Shown one piece after another: positions 1-6,296 of a DNA stretch of 19,581 bases. Source of the stretch: Nitrospinota bacterium (lineage in GTDB: Bacteria > Nitrospinota > Nitrospinia > UBA9942); the NCBI GenBank assembly GCA_016234205.1, contig JACRGN010000236.1, forward strand, positions 1-19,581, in the 5' to 3' direction. Each line of letters starts with the position of its first letter. Within the stretch, counting starts at the first letter, position 1. The position numbers were made by a program, and so were the translations under genes. Under the pieces are notes generated by a model, which saw only the letters and a program-made list of their open reading frames with translations, was not told where the DNA came from and did no database searches.

Positions 1-707
1 AATTGTCCGAGGTGGCTTTCAAGCCTTATCAACTCCTCAGTTACATCGCTCCTCTCAGCCATTATTGCCACCTCCTCGGAGAGCCTCTCATCCGGAATTT
101 CCTTCCCCTCTAACATCCTGTTAAGCCTCTCTTTAAAACGATTCCTGAAATTATCTATCAACTCAGGCTGTTTGCTTTTTAAAATATTTGTATGGTCATT
201 TATAATCTTAAGCCTTTCTGTAATATCCCTGTCAAGGGTCTCGCCCTCTTTTTCTCTCATATCCTTAAGTGAGCTAATCGCCCCATTCAGTGCATTTTCT
301 AAAAATTTAATATATGCCTTGCTTTCTGAGGTATCAGAATCTAATTCTTCAAATTTCAATATGCCATTTAACTGGAGGATATTATTAAGCTCTGCCTTGC
401 CATCTATCTTAAGTTCTCTCTTAAGCTCTTCCACTGCTGTAATATACTGTCTTGCCAGATTCATATCCAGCTTAAGTTCCCTCTCACTATTATTTACACC
501 TTCAAATGAAACATATACCTCAAAATAGCCCCTTGAAAAGTTCTCCTTTATCTTTCTTTTTACAATATCCTCTATCTCAGCAAATTTTTGAGGGAATTTT
601 GTTTTTATCTCAAGAAATCTGTGGTTTACAGACTTTGCCTCCACAAGACACTCCCCCTTTTCATCCTTTACCTCGCCTCTCCCATAACCTGTCATGCTTT
701 TTATCAT
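1..707 (-). CDS. yicC: YicC/YloC family endoribonuclease, partial at window edge
   Basis: Minus-strand reading from 707 gives MIKSMTGYGRGEVKDEKGE, the hallmark YicC N-terminus, and stays open to base 1, so about 235 residues are visible. The expected length is around 290, so roughly 50 C-terminal residues lie outside. The later part (DERLSEEVAIMAERSDVTEE, then IRLESHL) matches the C-terminal DUF1732 region, with the charged, helical stretch typical of the family in between. YicC proteins are cytoplasmic and reported to be RNA endonucleases involved in small-RNA turnover; that role is family knowledge. The start at 705-707 is chosen because the family begins MI(K/R)SMTG(F/Y)G. A GAGG motif lies about 12 nt upstream, which is a rather long spacing. 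The gene is divergent from ndk and has its own promoter. Confidence 0.9.
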   Translation of the reverse strand, partial: MIKSMTGYGRGEVKDEKGECLVEAKSVNHRFLEIKTKFPQKFAEIEDIVKRKIKENFSRGYFEVYVSFEGVNNSERELKLDMNLARQYITAVEELKRELKIDGKAELNNILQLNGILKFEELDSDTSESKAYIKFLENALNGAISSLKDMREKEGETLDRDITERLKIINDHTNILKSKQPELIDNFRNRFKERLNRMLEGKEIPDERLSEEVAIMAERSDVTEELIRLESHLGQ

Positions 708-759
708 AATTATTACTGTCCTCTTAAAATTGAGAAAAAACTGCAAACCTATAATACTT

Positions 760-788
760 AGTATACTAAAACCTGTATATTTAATCAA
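760..788 (-). promoter_or_regulatory. Sigma70-type promoter for yicC
   Basis: On the minus strand TTGATT (783-788) is followed after exactly 17 nt by TATACT (760-765), about 50 nt upstream of the yicC start. The -10 box sits inside a perfect 12-bp palindrome, TTAGTATACTAA, at 758-769, which might also be an operator. Both are read directly; function is inferred from consensus match and position. Confidence 0.6.
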
Positions 789-801
789 ACTTAGAATACC
801 T

Positions 802-831
802 TTGACATACCGCACTGAATTAAGCTATTAT
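802..831 (+). promoter_or_regulatory. Sigma70-type promoter for ndk
   Basis: A perfect -35 box TTGACA at 802-807 is followed after 18 nt by TATTAT at 826-831. It points towards ndk, whose start is about 165 nt downstream, so the transcript leader would contain the paired palindromes at 882-937. No better -35/-10 pair was seen closer to ndk, although a second promoter near 970-990 (AT-rich) cannot be excluded. Confidence 0.6.
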
Positions 832-850
832 AAATAAAAATCTAATGAAA

Positions 851-970
851 CCACAGATGGACACAGATTTTCACAGACGCCATTCCTGCGAAAGCAGGAA
901 TCTGTTTCATTTGCTGGATTCCCGTTTTCACGGGAATGACATTTCTGCGGTAATCTGAGAAATCTGCGGA
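851..970. repeat. Composite dispersed palindromic repeat
   Basis: Two perfect hairpins stand side by side: ATTCCTGC/GCAGGAAT with a GAAA loop (882-901), and ATTCCCGT/ACGGGAAT with a 4-nt loop (918-937). They are flanked by CCACAGATGGACACAG (from 851) and the CTGCGG-rich stretch to 970. These word types are familiar from many bacterial genomes as high-copy non-coding repeats resembling REP or Neisseria dRS3 elements. Copy number in this genome cannot be seen from one window. Confidence 0.65.
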
Positions 971-1003
971 TATATAATTTTTATACATAAAGAAAGGGGA
1001 TTT

Positions 1004-1417
1004 ATGGAAAGGACACTTGCTATAATTAAACCAGATGCTGTGGAGAGGGGATTTACAGGAAAAATCTTTGATAGAATTGAGGGTAAAGGCTTAAAGATAA
1101 TAGCCATTAAGATGATTCATCTGACTAAAAAAGAGGCTGAGGGGTTCTATAAGGTCCATGCCCAAAGACCATTCTTTCCAGGCCTCACAACCTATATGTC
1201 TTCAGGAACTGTAGTAATTGCAGTCCTTGAAGGGAAGGATGCTATAAAAAAGTGGCGTGACCTGATGGGTGCAACAAATCCAAAGGACGCAGCGGCAGGA
1301 ACAATCAGAAAAGATTTCGCGGTTGATATAGAAAAAAATTCTGTCCATGGTTCGGACTCTCCTGAATCTGCATCATACGAAATTCCCTATTTTTTCAGCG
1401 GTATAGAAATATTTTAA
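1004..1417 (+). CDS. ndk: Nucleoside diphosphate kinase
   Basis: The protein transfers the gamma-phosphate from ATP to nucleoside diphosphates through a phosphohistidine, balancing cytoplasmic NTP pools. Its 137 residues equal the usual bacterial length. It begins MERTLAIIKPDAVERG, which holds the conserved KPD nucleotide-binding segment, and contains NPKDAAAGTIR at 92-102. The active site is NSVHGSDS with the catalytic His115. The end (YFFSGIEIF) is typical of the family. A strong AGAAAGGGGA ribosome-binding site lies 4 nt before the ATG, fixing the start. The gene follows the TTGACA promoter at 802 and precedes a small membrane protein on the same strand, which may be co-transcribed. Confidence 0.97.
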   Translation: MERTLAIIKPDAVERGFTGKIFDRIEGKGLKIIAIKMIHLTKKEAEGFYKVHAQRPFFPGLTTYMSSGTVVIAVLEGKDAIKKWRDLMGATNPKDAAAGTIRKDFAVDIEKNSVHGSDSPESASYEIPYFFSGIEIF

Positions 1418-1440
1418 AGAAAGGGGGGATGCAAATTTAA

Positions 1441-1476
1441 AACGGTTTGAACGGTTTAAACAGCTTAAACAGCTTA
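1441..1476. repeat. Four 9-bp imperfect tandem repeats
   Basis: The units are AACGGTTTG, AACGGTTTA, AACAGCTTA and AACAGCTTA, with no spacing between them. The array lies between ndk and the next ribosome-binding site. It reads in frame with the following gene from a TTG at 1447, but this is better explained as non-coding microsatellite DNA ahead of the true ATG at 1495. Confidence 0.7.
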
Positions 1477-1494
1477 TTTAGGGAGGGCTTAAAT

Positions 1495-1806
1495 ATGGAA
1501 AAGGGATACGGGCAGATTATAATAGAATCTTTCGTAAAGGCATTGACATGGGGTGTAACATTAGCTGTAATATTTGTAATCAGTGTAAAAATAACACTGG
1601 GCATGGTAAAACAGGATGTAAAAGATACAATAGATTTTGCCCAGAAAACTGCAATACATAACGCAATGAATGCTGTCCTAAGTTATGATGTATTTCCAAA
1701 AATCAAACAGAACACGAAGGAGGCAATAGAGTTTACAGCCAATACAGTAGATGACCAAATACTCCGTAAACACTTTTCAGAAAAAGAGGCATCTAAAAAG
1801 AAATGA
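1495..1806 (+). CDS. Small single-pass membrane protein, unknown function
   Basis: A 103-residue protein that I cannot assign to a named family. Residues about 17-38 (TWGVTLAVIFVISVKITLG) form one hydrophobic helix, followed by an amphipathic, charged region with many Lys, Glu and Asp, and a Lys-rich tail (EASKKK). This suggests a bitopic inner-membrane protein with a cytoplasmic helical domain. The ATG at 1495 is chosen because GGGAGGG lies 8 nt upstream; an upstream TTG at 1447 would add 16 residues coded entirely by the tandem repeat. The gene is 77 nt downstream of ndk on the same strand and may share its transcript. It converges on the EamA permease gene. Confidence 0.65.
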   Translation: MEKGYGQIIIESFVKALTWGVTLAVIFVISVKITLGMVKQDVKDTIDFAQKTAIHNAMNAVLSYDVFPKIKQNTKEAIEFTANTVDDQILRKHFSEKEASKKK

Positions 1807-1811
1807 CCTAA

Positions 1812-1848
1812 AGGGAGTTAAAGAGTTCAGGAGTGCAGGAGTTAACTC
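1812..1848. repeat. Short 8-bp imperfect tandem repeats
   Basis: Units close to AGGAGTTC are repeated about four times (AGGGAGTTA, AAGAGTTC, AGGAGTGC, AGGAGTTA). They end in the 10-bp palindrome GAGTTAACTC at 1839-1848. The array lies in the convergent gap after the small membrane protein gene and appears non-coding. Confidence 0.55.
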
Positions 1849-1865
1849 TAGTACCTTTTCATTAT

Positions 1866-1912
1866 CTCCCCTCCTTTGATGGGAGGGGAATTCAACGGGG
1901 AGGGTGAATTTC
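1866..1912. repeat. G/C-rich palindromic repeat in convergent gap
   Basis: TCCCCTCC (1867-1874) pairs with GGAGGGGA (1882-1889) over a 7-nt loop, and a second GGGGAGGGTG block follows at 1897-1906. It lies between the convergent membrane-protein and permease genes and could stop transcription in both directions. However, there is no T-run after the stem on either strand, so it is not a canonical intrinsic terminator. Its word structure resembles the repeat inside mod at 12382-12443. Confidence 0.55.
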
Positions 1913-2795
1913 AAAAAACTGAAATAAGTACCAGCCCTGTAATCATTATAATACCACCTATCAGCTTTTCTTTAATATTTGTTTCTTTGAAAAATATTGC
2001 ACCAAAAATAATTCCAAACAGGAGACTCGTCCTCTTTACAGATATCATATATGGAACCTCAATAAGTATTACTGCCTTGAAGTGGGATATGACCATGATT
2101 GCATAGCAGATGCCGATTATAAAAAAATTCTTTCCCTTAAACAGATTACTCAATTTAATCCTATTGTTAAACTCACTTTGCCTCCTGTAATTTTTAAATA
2201 GCATAATTGGAAGGAGGGCAATGGATAGGAGTGTGATGTAGAATACTGAGAAAAATAATGGGTTTGTGTGCTGAATTGCTATCTTTCCCAGATTTGATGT
2301 AATACTGAAAATAAATGCAACCACAATCATCAGAAGCGACCCCCTTTCCCTCCTTATGGCCCTCAAAGGTTCCAATATGCCATACCTTATAGTATGGATA
2401 TTTAAAAGATAGGCACCAGATGCAACAAGGAGTATCCCTGCAAACCCTGACTTATCAGGCAATTCCCCAAGTATTAAATAAGATGTCATTATTAAAAACA
2501 CAGGTGTAAATGACAGAAACGGCAAGGTCATGGATAAAGGTGAAATTTTTATAGCCTCTACATAAAGCAAAATAGCAGTAATCTCCAACGGGACAAGTAA
2601 AATGCAGGTTAAAATAAATGTAGAATCAATTTTAGGAAATTCAATAAATGGAACTGTAAGAAGAAGAAATGGGACAGCGTATGTATAACGAACCCATGCT
2701 ATAAAGGGTGTGTTTTCAGTAATAAGTGCCTTTTTACTAAAGGCATCGGTTAGGGCAAGGAAAAATGCAGAGAGGAGGGAAAAGATAAACCACAC
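1911..2795 (-). CDS. EamA/DMT-family membrane permease
   Basis: A 294-residue, very hydrophobic protein with about ten predicted transmembrane helices arranged as two five-helix halves. This fits the drug/metabolite transporter (EamA) superfamily of inner-membrane exporters. Typical features are the N-terminal MWFIFSLLSAFFLALTDAFSKK and a second repeat beginning near residue 150 (ERGSLLMIVVAFIFSITSNLGKIA), whose Asn/Lys-rich end matches the first. The substrate cannot be predicted. The start is GTG at 2793-2795; a stop codon 8 codons upstream leaves no alternative, and the ribosome-binding site is poor (AAGGG about 14 nt upstream). It lies 40 nt downstream of the aminotransferase gene, with a short dispersed repeat (2809-2830) in the gap. 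Confidence 0.85.
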   Translation of the reverse strand: MWFIFSLLSAFFLALTDAFSKKALITENTPFIAWVRYTYAVPFLLLTVPFIEFPKIDSTFILTCILLVPLEITAILLYVEAIKISPLSMTLPFLSFTPVFLIMTSYLILGELPDKSGFAGILLVASGAYLLNIHTIRYGILEPLRAIRRERGSLLMIVVAFIFSITSNLGKIAIQHTNPLFFSVFYITLLSIALLPIMLFKNYRRQSEFNNRIKLSNLFKGKNFFIIGICYAIMVISHFKAVILIEVPYMISVKRTSLLFGIIFGAIFFKETNIKEKLIGGIIMITGLVLISVF

Positions 2796-2808
2796 GTTTT
2801 TATAAAAG

Positions 2809-2830
2809 ACCCTTCGCTACCACTCAGGGT
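2809..2830. repeat. Short dispersed repeat between aminotransferase and permease
   Basis: ACCCT at 2809-2813 and AGGGT at 2826-2830 are inverted around CGCTACCACTC. On the minus strand the element reads CCTGAGTGGTAGCGAAGGG, a word type known as a high-copy intergenic repeat in several bacterial lineages. Next to it AAATGC/GCATTT (2831-2845) forms a small hairpin holding the aminotransferase stop codon in its loop. Confidence 0.45.
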
Positions 2831-2835
2831 AAATG

Positions 2836-4032
2836 CTACGCATTTAACTTTTCAAGGGCTTCTTCAATTCTGCTTAAGCCCCCTTCAATATTTTTCATGG
2901 ATGTAGCATAAGAGAGTCTCAAATAATCATCAGCACCAAAGGCAGCACCTGGAACTACTGATACCCTTCCCTCCCTGAGAAGGTAATCTGACATATCCAG
3001 CGAATTTTTGATTATATGGCCCTTAAAACTCTTTCCATAGTAAAAAGAAATTTTTGGAAATACATAAAATGTCCCTGCCGGATTAAAACATGATACTCCC
3101 TTCATCATCTTGAGCCTTCTTACTATATAGTCCCGCCTTTTCTTAAACTCCTCCCTCATTTTTATAACCTCATCCTGCGACCCGTTAAGTGCATCAACAC
3201 CGCCATACTGGGCGAATGAGGTTGGGTTAGATGTGCTCTGACTCTGAATATTATTCATTGCGGAGATCAGATCTTTCTGCCCGGCAGCATAACCTAACCT
3301 CCATCCTGTCATAGAGTATGACTTGGATAATCCATTTACAACTACAGTCAGCTCTTTAATCTTCTCATTTAGTGAAGCTATACTTACATGGTGAATATCC
3401 GTATATAATATCTTTTCATATATCTCGTCTGAGATTACAAAGATATTATGCCTGACTGCAACCTTTGCAATCTCTTCAAGCGTATCAAGGTCGTATGTGG
3501 CTCCTGTAGGATTTGATGGATAGTTCAGTATTAACGCCCTTGTCCCCTTCGTAATAGCCCTCTCAAATTTCTCTGCAGTGAGTAAAAACCCTTCTTCCTC
3601 TGTTGTATCAACAAATACAGGCGTTCCCCCTGCGAGAAGCACTATGTCAGGATATGATACCCAATATGGGGCAGATATTATTACCTCCATACCGTCTTCA
3701 AACATTGCCTGGGCTAAGTTATAAAGGGTATGCTTTGCACCACAGGAAACAATAACCTCTTCACGATTATATGCAAGCCGATTATCCCTCTGAAGTTTTG
3801 CAATTATAGCGTCTTTGAGGGCGTTTATGCCTGAGACAGATGTATATTTTGTATATCCCTTTTTTAAGGCATCTATTGCCGCCTTTTTTATATGCTCAGG
3901 TGTATCAAAATCGGGCTCCCCAGCACCGAACCCTATAATATCTATACCCTCTGCCTTCATAGCCGCCGCCCTTTCGGTTATTTCCAATGTGGGGGACGGT
4001 TTTATACTGCTTACCCTTTTTGATAATTTCAT
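2836..4032 (-). CDS. aspC: Class I/II pyridoxal-phosphate aminotransferase (aspartate aminotransferase type)
   Basis: A 398-residue cytoplasmic enzyme of fold type I that moves an amino group between an amino acid and a 2-oxoacid, most likely aspartate/2-oxoglutarate. The N-terminus (MKLSKRVSSIKPSPTLEI) and FGAGEPDFDTP are typical of the I-gamma aspartate aminotransferases. Visible landmarks are NYPSNPTG with Asn174, the cofactor-binding ISDEIYE with Asp202 and Tyr205, the Schiff-base Lys237 in SKSYSMTGWRLGY, and the substrate carboxylate Arg372 in YLRLSYA. Length is normal. The ATG is 2 nt after the coaD stop, so the two are very likely co-transcribed and translationally coupled. Substrate could also include aromatic amino acids or prephenate; the general class is secure. 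Confidence 0.93.
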   Translation of the reverse strand: MKLSKRVSSIKPSPTLEITERAAAMKAEGIDIIGFGAGEPDFDTPEHIKKAAIDALKKGYTKYTSVSGINALKDAIIAKLQRDNRLAYNREEVIVSCGAKHTLYNLAQAMFEDGMEVIISAPYWVSYPDIVLLAGGTPVFVDTTEEEGFLLTAEKFERAITKGTRALILNYPSNPTGATYDLDTLEEIAKVAVRHNIFVISDEIYEKILYTDIHHVSIASLNEKIKELTVVVNGLSKSYSMTGWRLGYAAGQKDLISAMNNIQSQSTSNPTSFAQYGGVDALNGSQDEVIKMREEFKKRRDYIVRRLKMMKGVSCFNPAGTFYVFPKISFYYGKSFKGHIIKNSLDMSDYLLREGRVSVVPGAAFGADDYLRLSYATSMKNIEGGLSRIEEALEKLNA

Positions 4033-4034
4033 AG

Positions 4035-4532
4035 CTATTTAATCTTTCTGTTTTTAAATTTTCTTCTTAACCCTTCAACAACTGCAGGGGGCACCATGCC
4101 CCTTATATCTCCCTTTAGAGATGCAACCTCTTTTAATACCTTTGAACTTAAAAAAGAATACTCTTCACTCGGCATCATGAATACTGTCTCAATATGGGTA
4201 TCAAGCCTTCTGTTCATAAGTGACATCTGGAGCTCGTGTTCAAAATCCGATACCGCCCTCAAACCTTTTATAATCACATCCGCCTTTTTCTTTTTTACAT
4301 AATCAATCAGGAGGTTGTCAAAGGCTTCAACCTCAACATTCTTCCAGACCTTAACTGCTTCCCGAATAAAATAAACCCTTTCATCTATATTAAATAAAGG
4401 GTTCTTTGTAGGGTTTAACGCCACAGCCACTATCAGTTTATCAAATATCCTCAAGCCTCTCTTTATGAGGTCAAGATGGCCATTGCTTACAGGGTCAAAT
4501 GTCCCCGGATAAACAGCAGTTCTTTTTTTCAT
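4035..4532 (-). CDS. coaD: Phosphopantetheine adenylyltransferase
   Basis: CoaD transfers AMP from ATP to 4'-phosphopantetheine, the penultimate step of coenzyme A synthesis in the cytoplasm. The 165 residues are the normal length. The nucleotidyltransferase motif YPGTFDPVSNGHLDL carries Thr11 and His19, GLRAVSDFEHE carries Arg92, and SSKVLKE at 129-135 matches the ISSxxVKE motif. GGAG lies 8-10 nt before the ATG (AATAGGAG then TTTTTTAT), supporting the start. It leads a minus-strand operon with the aminotransferase. The 5' flank up to the ATPase gene at 4831 is AT-rich and holds the tRNA-like fragment at 4657-4675. If the region to its right is an island, the original upstream neighbour was tRNA-Asn. 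Confidence 0.96.
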   Translation of the reverse strand: MKKRTAVYPGTFDPVSNGHLDLIKRGLRIFDKLIVAVALNPTKNPLFNIDERVYFIREAVKVWKNVEVEAFDNLLIDYVKKKKADVIIKGLRAVSDFEHELQMSLMNRRLDTHIETVFMMPSEEYSFLSSKVLKEVASLKGDIRGMVPPAVVEGLRRKFKNRKIK

Positions 4533-4830
4533 ATAAAAAACTCCTATTGAAGTTTATATCAAAATCTTATCAGAAATCAATTGAATTCAAAAATAAAATT
4601 TAACCAGATAGAGAGAATTCTTCTTTAATATTAGGAAGGAACAAAATAAGGAAATTATGGCTCCCCGGCCGGGACGCTCCACAAAACTTTTTAACATACA
4701 ATTTTCAATTTCAAATGACTCAACGACAGTCAAATAATCCTAAGACAAGTTATTTCCTTTCACGATTAATTTAAGCAACCTCTACCAGAGTATTTAGGAC
4801 TTACCATATTTTAAGGTGTTTGAGCTGTTT
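4533..4830. other. 298-bp intergenic region at left island boundary
   Basis: No gene or convincing open frame is seen on either strand. The only distinctive content is the G/C-rich tRNA-3'-end-like block at 4657-4675 in otherwise AT-rich DNA. The coaD promoter presumably lies between 4545 and 4656, but no pair of boxes stood out clearly enough to call. No T-tract hairpin terminates the ATPase gene that ends at 4831. Confidence 0.6.
4657..4675 (-). repeat. tRNA 3'-end fragment, candidate att site
   Basis: On the minus strand this reads GTCCCGGCCGGGGAGCCA, closely matching the tRNA-Asn end GTCCTGCCCGGGGAGCCA at 18016-18033: acceptor strand, discriminator G and CCA are all preserved. No upstream tRNA sequence is present, so it is not a gene. 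It also contains the perfect palindrome CCCGGCCGGG (4664-4673), an alternative reason for the G/C-rich block. Confidence 0.5.
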
Positions 4831-6213
4831 TTATATATTAATCTCTTCAACTCCTATGAGAAATACTCCTTCTTTATCTGCAATCATTTTTACTTCTTCT
4901 GTAAACCCTTTTCTGCTGAATAATGCGTAATATTCCTTTCGATTCTTTTTGCCCCATTCAACCATTGAGGACTTCCTTTTTAAGTCTGTTAGTATATCCA
5001 TCCCAACTTTTTTTGTGCTCCACTTTGCCTCTCCAAAAAGCATGGAGTTTTCATCTTCATTTATAGCCACTATATCAATTTCAGAATCTTTTGACCACCA
5101 GCGGCCTACTCTGTTAAACATTATTCCTTTTTTAAGACCTATTTTTACAAAAGACCTGCTTACATCTTCAAATGTAAGCGAGGTAAAAGTATCCAGTCTT
5201 GATTTTATTTTGTTTTTAATAACATATTCAATCTCCCCTTCTTCTATATAACTTTTATTAGGGAAAACAAAGTTGAACCAGAATCTGAAAAAATTATCAT
5301 CAATCATGTATATACCTTTCTTGCTTTTTTCGTAAGATTTTTCTGTAACAGGGACATCTCTTTTTATAATCCTGAGCTCGGCAAGAACAGATAGATATTT
5401 TCCTACAACATTCTTTTCAAATCCTGTCTCGTTTATTATCTCGCTTGCACGGGTCTTACCCATTGAGATTGCTTTAAGGATAGAAAAATAATTTCTCGGC
5501 TCACGAAGTTCTTCCCTCAATATAAACTCTGGCTCATTGAAGAGATAAGCCTGTGGTTTTAGTATTTTCTCTTTTATATTTGCCCATAAGTCCATTGATG
5601 GTTCAAACTGGAGGAGATATGCAGGTGTCCCTCCGAGAATTGAGTATATGTACATAAACTCATCATTGAATTTTTCAGGGAAAAATTTCTTTGAGTTCCA
5701 GAAAGTGAGAGGCTCTATGAATAGCTGACCTGTTCTCCTGCCAAAGAGGGGAGATTTATAACCAAGAACCTCTGTTTCCATCATATCTATACTTGATCCA
5801 AGGAGTATAAGAAATGTTGCTGAGTTTTTAAGGTCTTCATCCCATCCTTTCTGGAATATTGATGGTATTGCACTGTTTGCCTCAATGAGAAAAGGGAATT
5901 CATCTATGATAACTGCAATTCTGCCCTTATTCCTTATATATCTGAAAAATTCATACCATGTGCCAAATCCTCTGGAGAGCAGAAATTCGTCATTGAATAA
6001 GAGCCCTATCTTTTCTGAGAGCAATTGAAGCTGGTCTTTCTCAGGTGCCTTGTCTGCAAGGAAATAGATGTGGGGTATATCTTTGAAAAACTGTTTGACA
6101 AGCCCTGTCTTCCCGACCCGCCTCTTTCCATAGATGACAACAAACCGGGATTTTTTCCCTCTGTATTCATTATTCAGATAGTTCAGTTCATTTTCACGAT
6201 TTATAAATACCAT
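4831..6213 (-). CDS. Archaeal-type ATPase with C-terminal PD-(D/E)XK nuclease-like domain (DUF234 family)
   Basis: A 460-residue member of the archaeal ATPase/DUF234 group, STAND-like P-loop ATPases whose cellular role is mostly unknown. Walker A is GKRRVGKT at 29-36 and Walker B is VIIDEF at 101-106. LFGRRTG near 156-162 supplies candidate arginine-finger residues. A winged-helix region spans about 243-290 (ISMGKTRASEIINETG). The C-terminal domain shows SEIDIVA (Asp380) and FGEAKW (Glu395, Lys397), the D-E-x-K core of restriction-like nucleases, followed by helical residues to the end. The protein is complete. GGAGAG lies just before the ATG, and a perfect -10 (TATAAT) lies 28 nt upstream. 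It is 83 nt downstream of the primase-helicase gene and is a diverged paralogue of the ATPase at 8737-10182. Function as nuclease or toxin is inferred. Confidence 0.85.
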   Translation of the reverse strand: MVFINRENELNYLNNEYRGKKSRFVVIYGKRRVGKTGLVKQFFKDIPHIYFLADKAPEKDQLQLLSEKIGLLFNDEFLLSRGFGTWYEFFRYIRNKGRIAVIIDEFPFLIEANSAIPSIFQKGWDEDLKNSATFLILLGSSIDMMETEVLGYKSPLFGRRTGQLFIEPLTFWNSKKFFPEKFNDEFMYIYSILGGTPAYLLQFEPSMDLWANIKEKILKPQAYLFNEPEFILREELREPRNYFSILKAISMGKTRASEIINETGFEKNVVGKYLSVLAELRIIKRDVPVTEKSYEKSKKGIYMIDDNFFRFWFNFVFPNKSYIEEGEIEYVIKNKIKSRLDTFTSLTFEDVSRSFVKIGLKKGIMFNRVGRWWSKDSEIDIVAINEDENSMLFGEAKWSTKKVGMDILTDLKRKSSMVEWGKKNRKEYYALFSRKGFTEEVKMIADKEGVFLIGVEEINI

Positions 6214-6225
6214 ATCTCTCCAATA

Positions 6226-6248
6226 AGTATACTCTTAAGTATTATACT
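6226..6248 (-). promoter_or_regulatory. Promoter with paired palindromes upstream of the first ATPase
   Basis: On the minus strand TATAAT (6241-6246) is a perfect -10 box placed to start transcription about 20 nt before the ATG; no good -35 box was seen. The -10 lies in the inverted repeat AGTAT-T-ATACT (6238-6248), and a second palindrome AGTATACT (6226-6233) lies just downstream. This arrangement suits repressor binding over the start site. The gene may therefore be expressed separately from the primase-helicase upstream. Confidence 0.5.
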
Positions 6249-6296
6249 CTAAAGTAACTTTATTGTGTTAGATATTTTTGAAGTAAAAATGGACGC

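Noticed and set aside
1447..1494. N-terminal extension of the small membrane protein from TTG at 1447
   Set aside because: The 16 extra residues are coded by 9-bp tandem repeats, and the ribosome-binding site GGGAGGG sits before the ATG at 1495.
1866..1890. Intrinsic terminator between the convergent genes
   Set aside because: The stem is good, but neither strand has a following T-run; described as a repeat instead.
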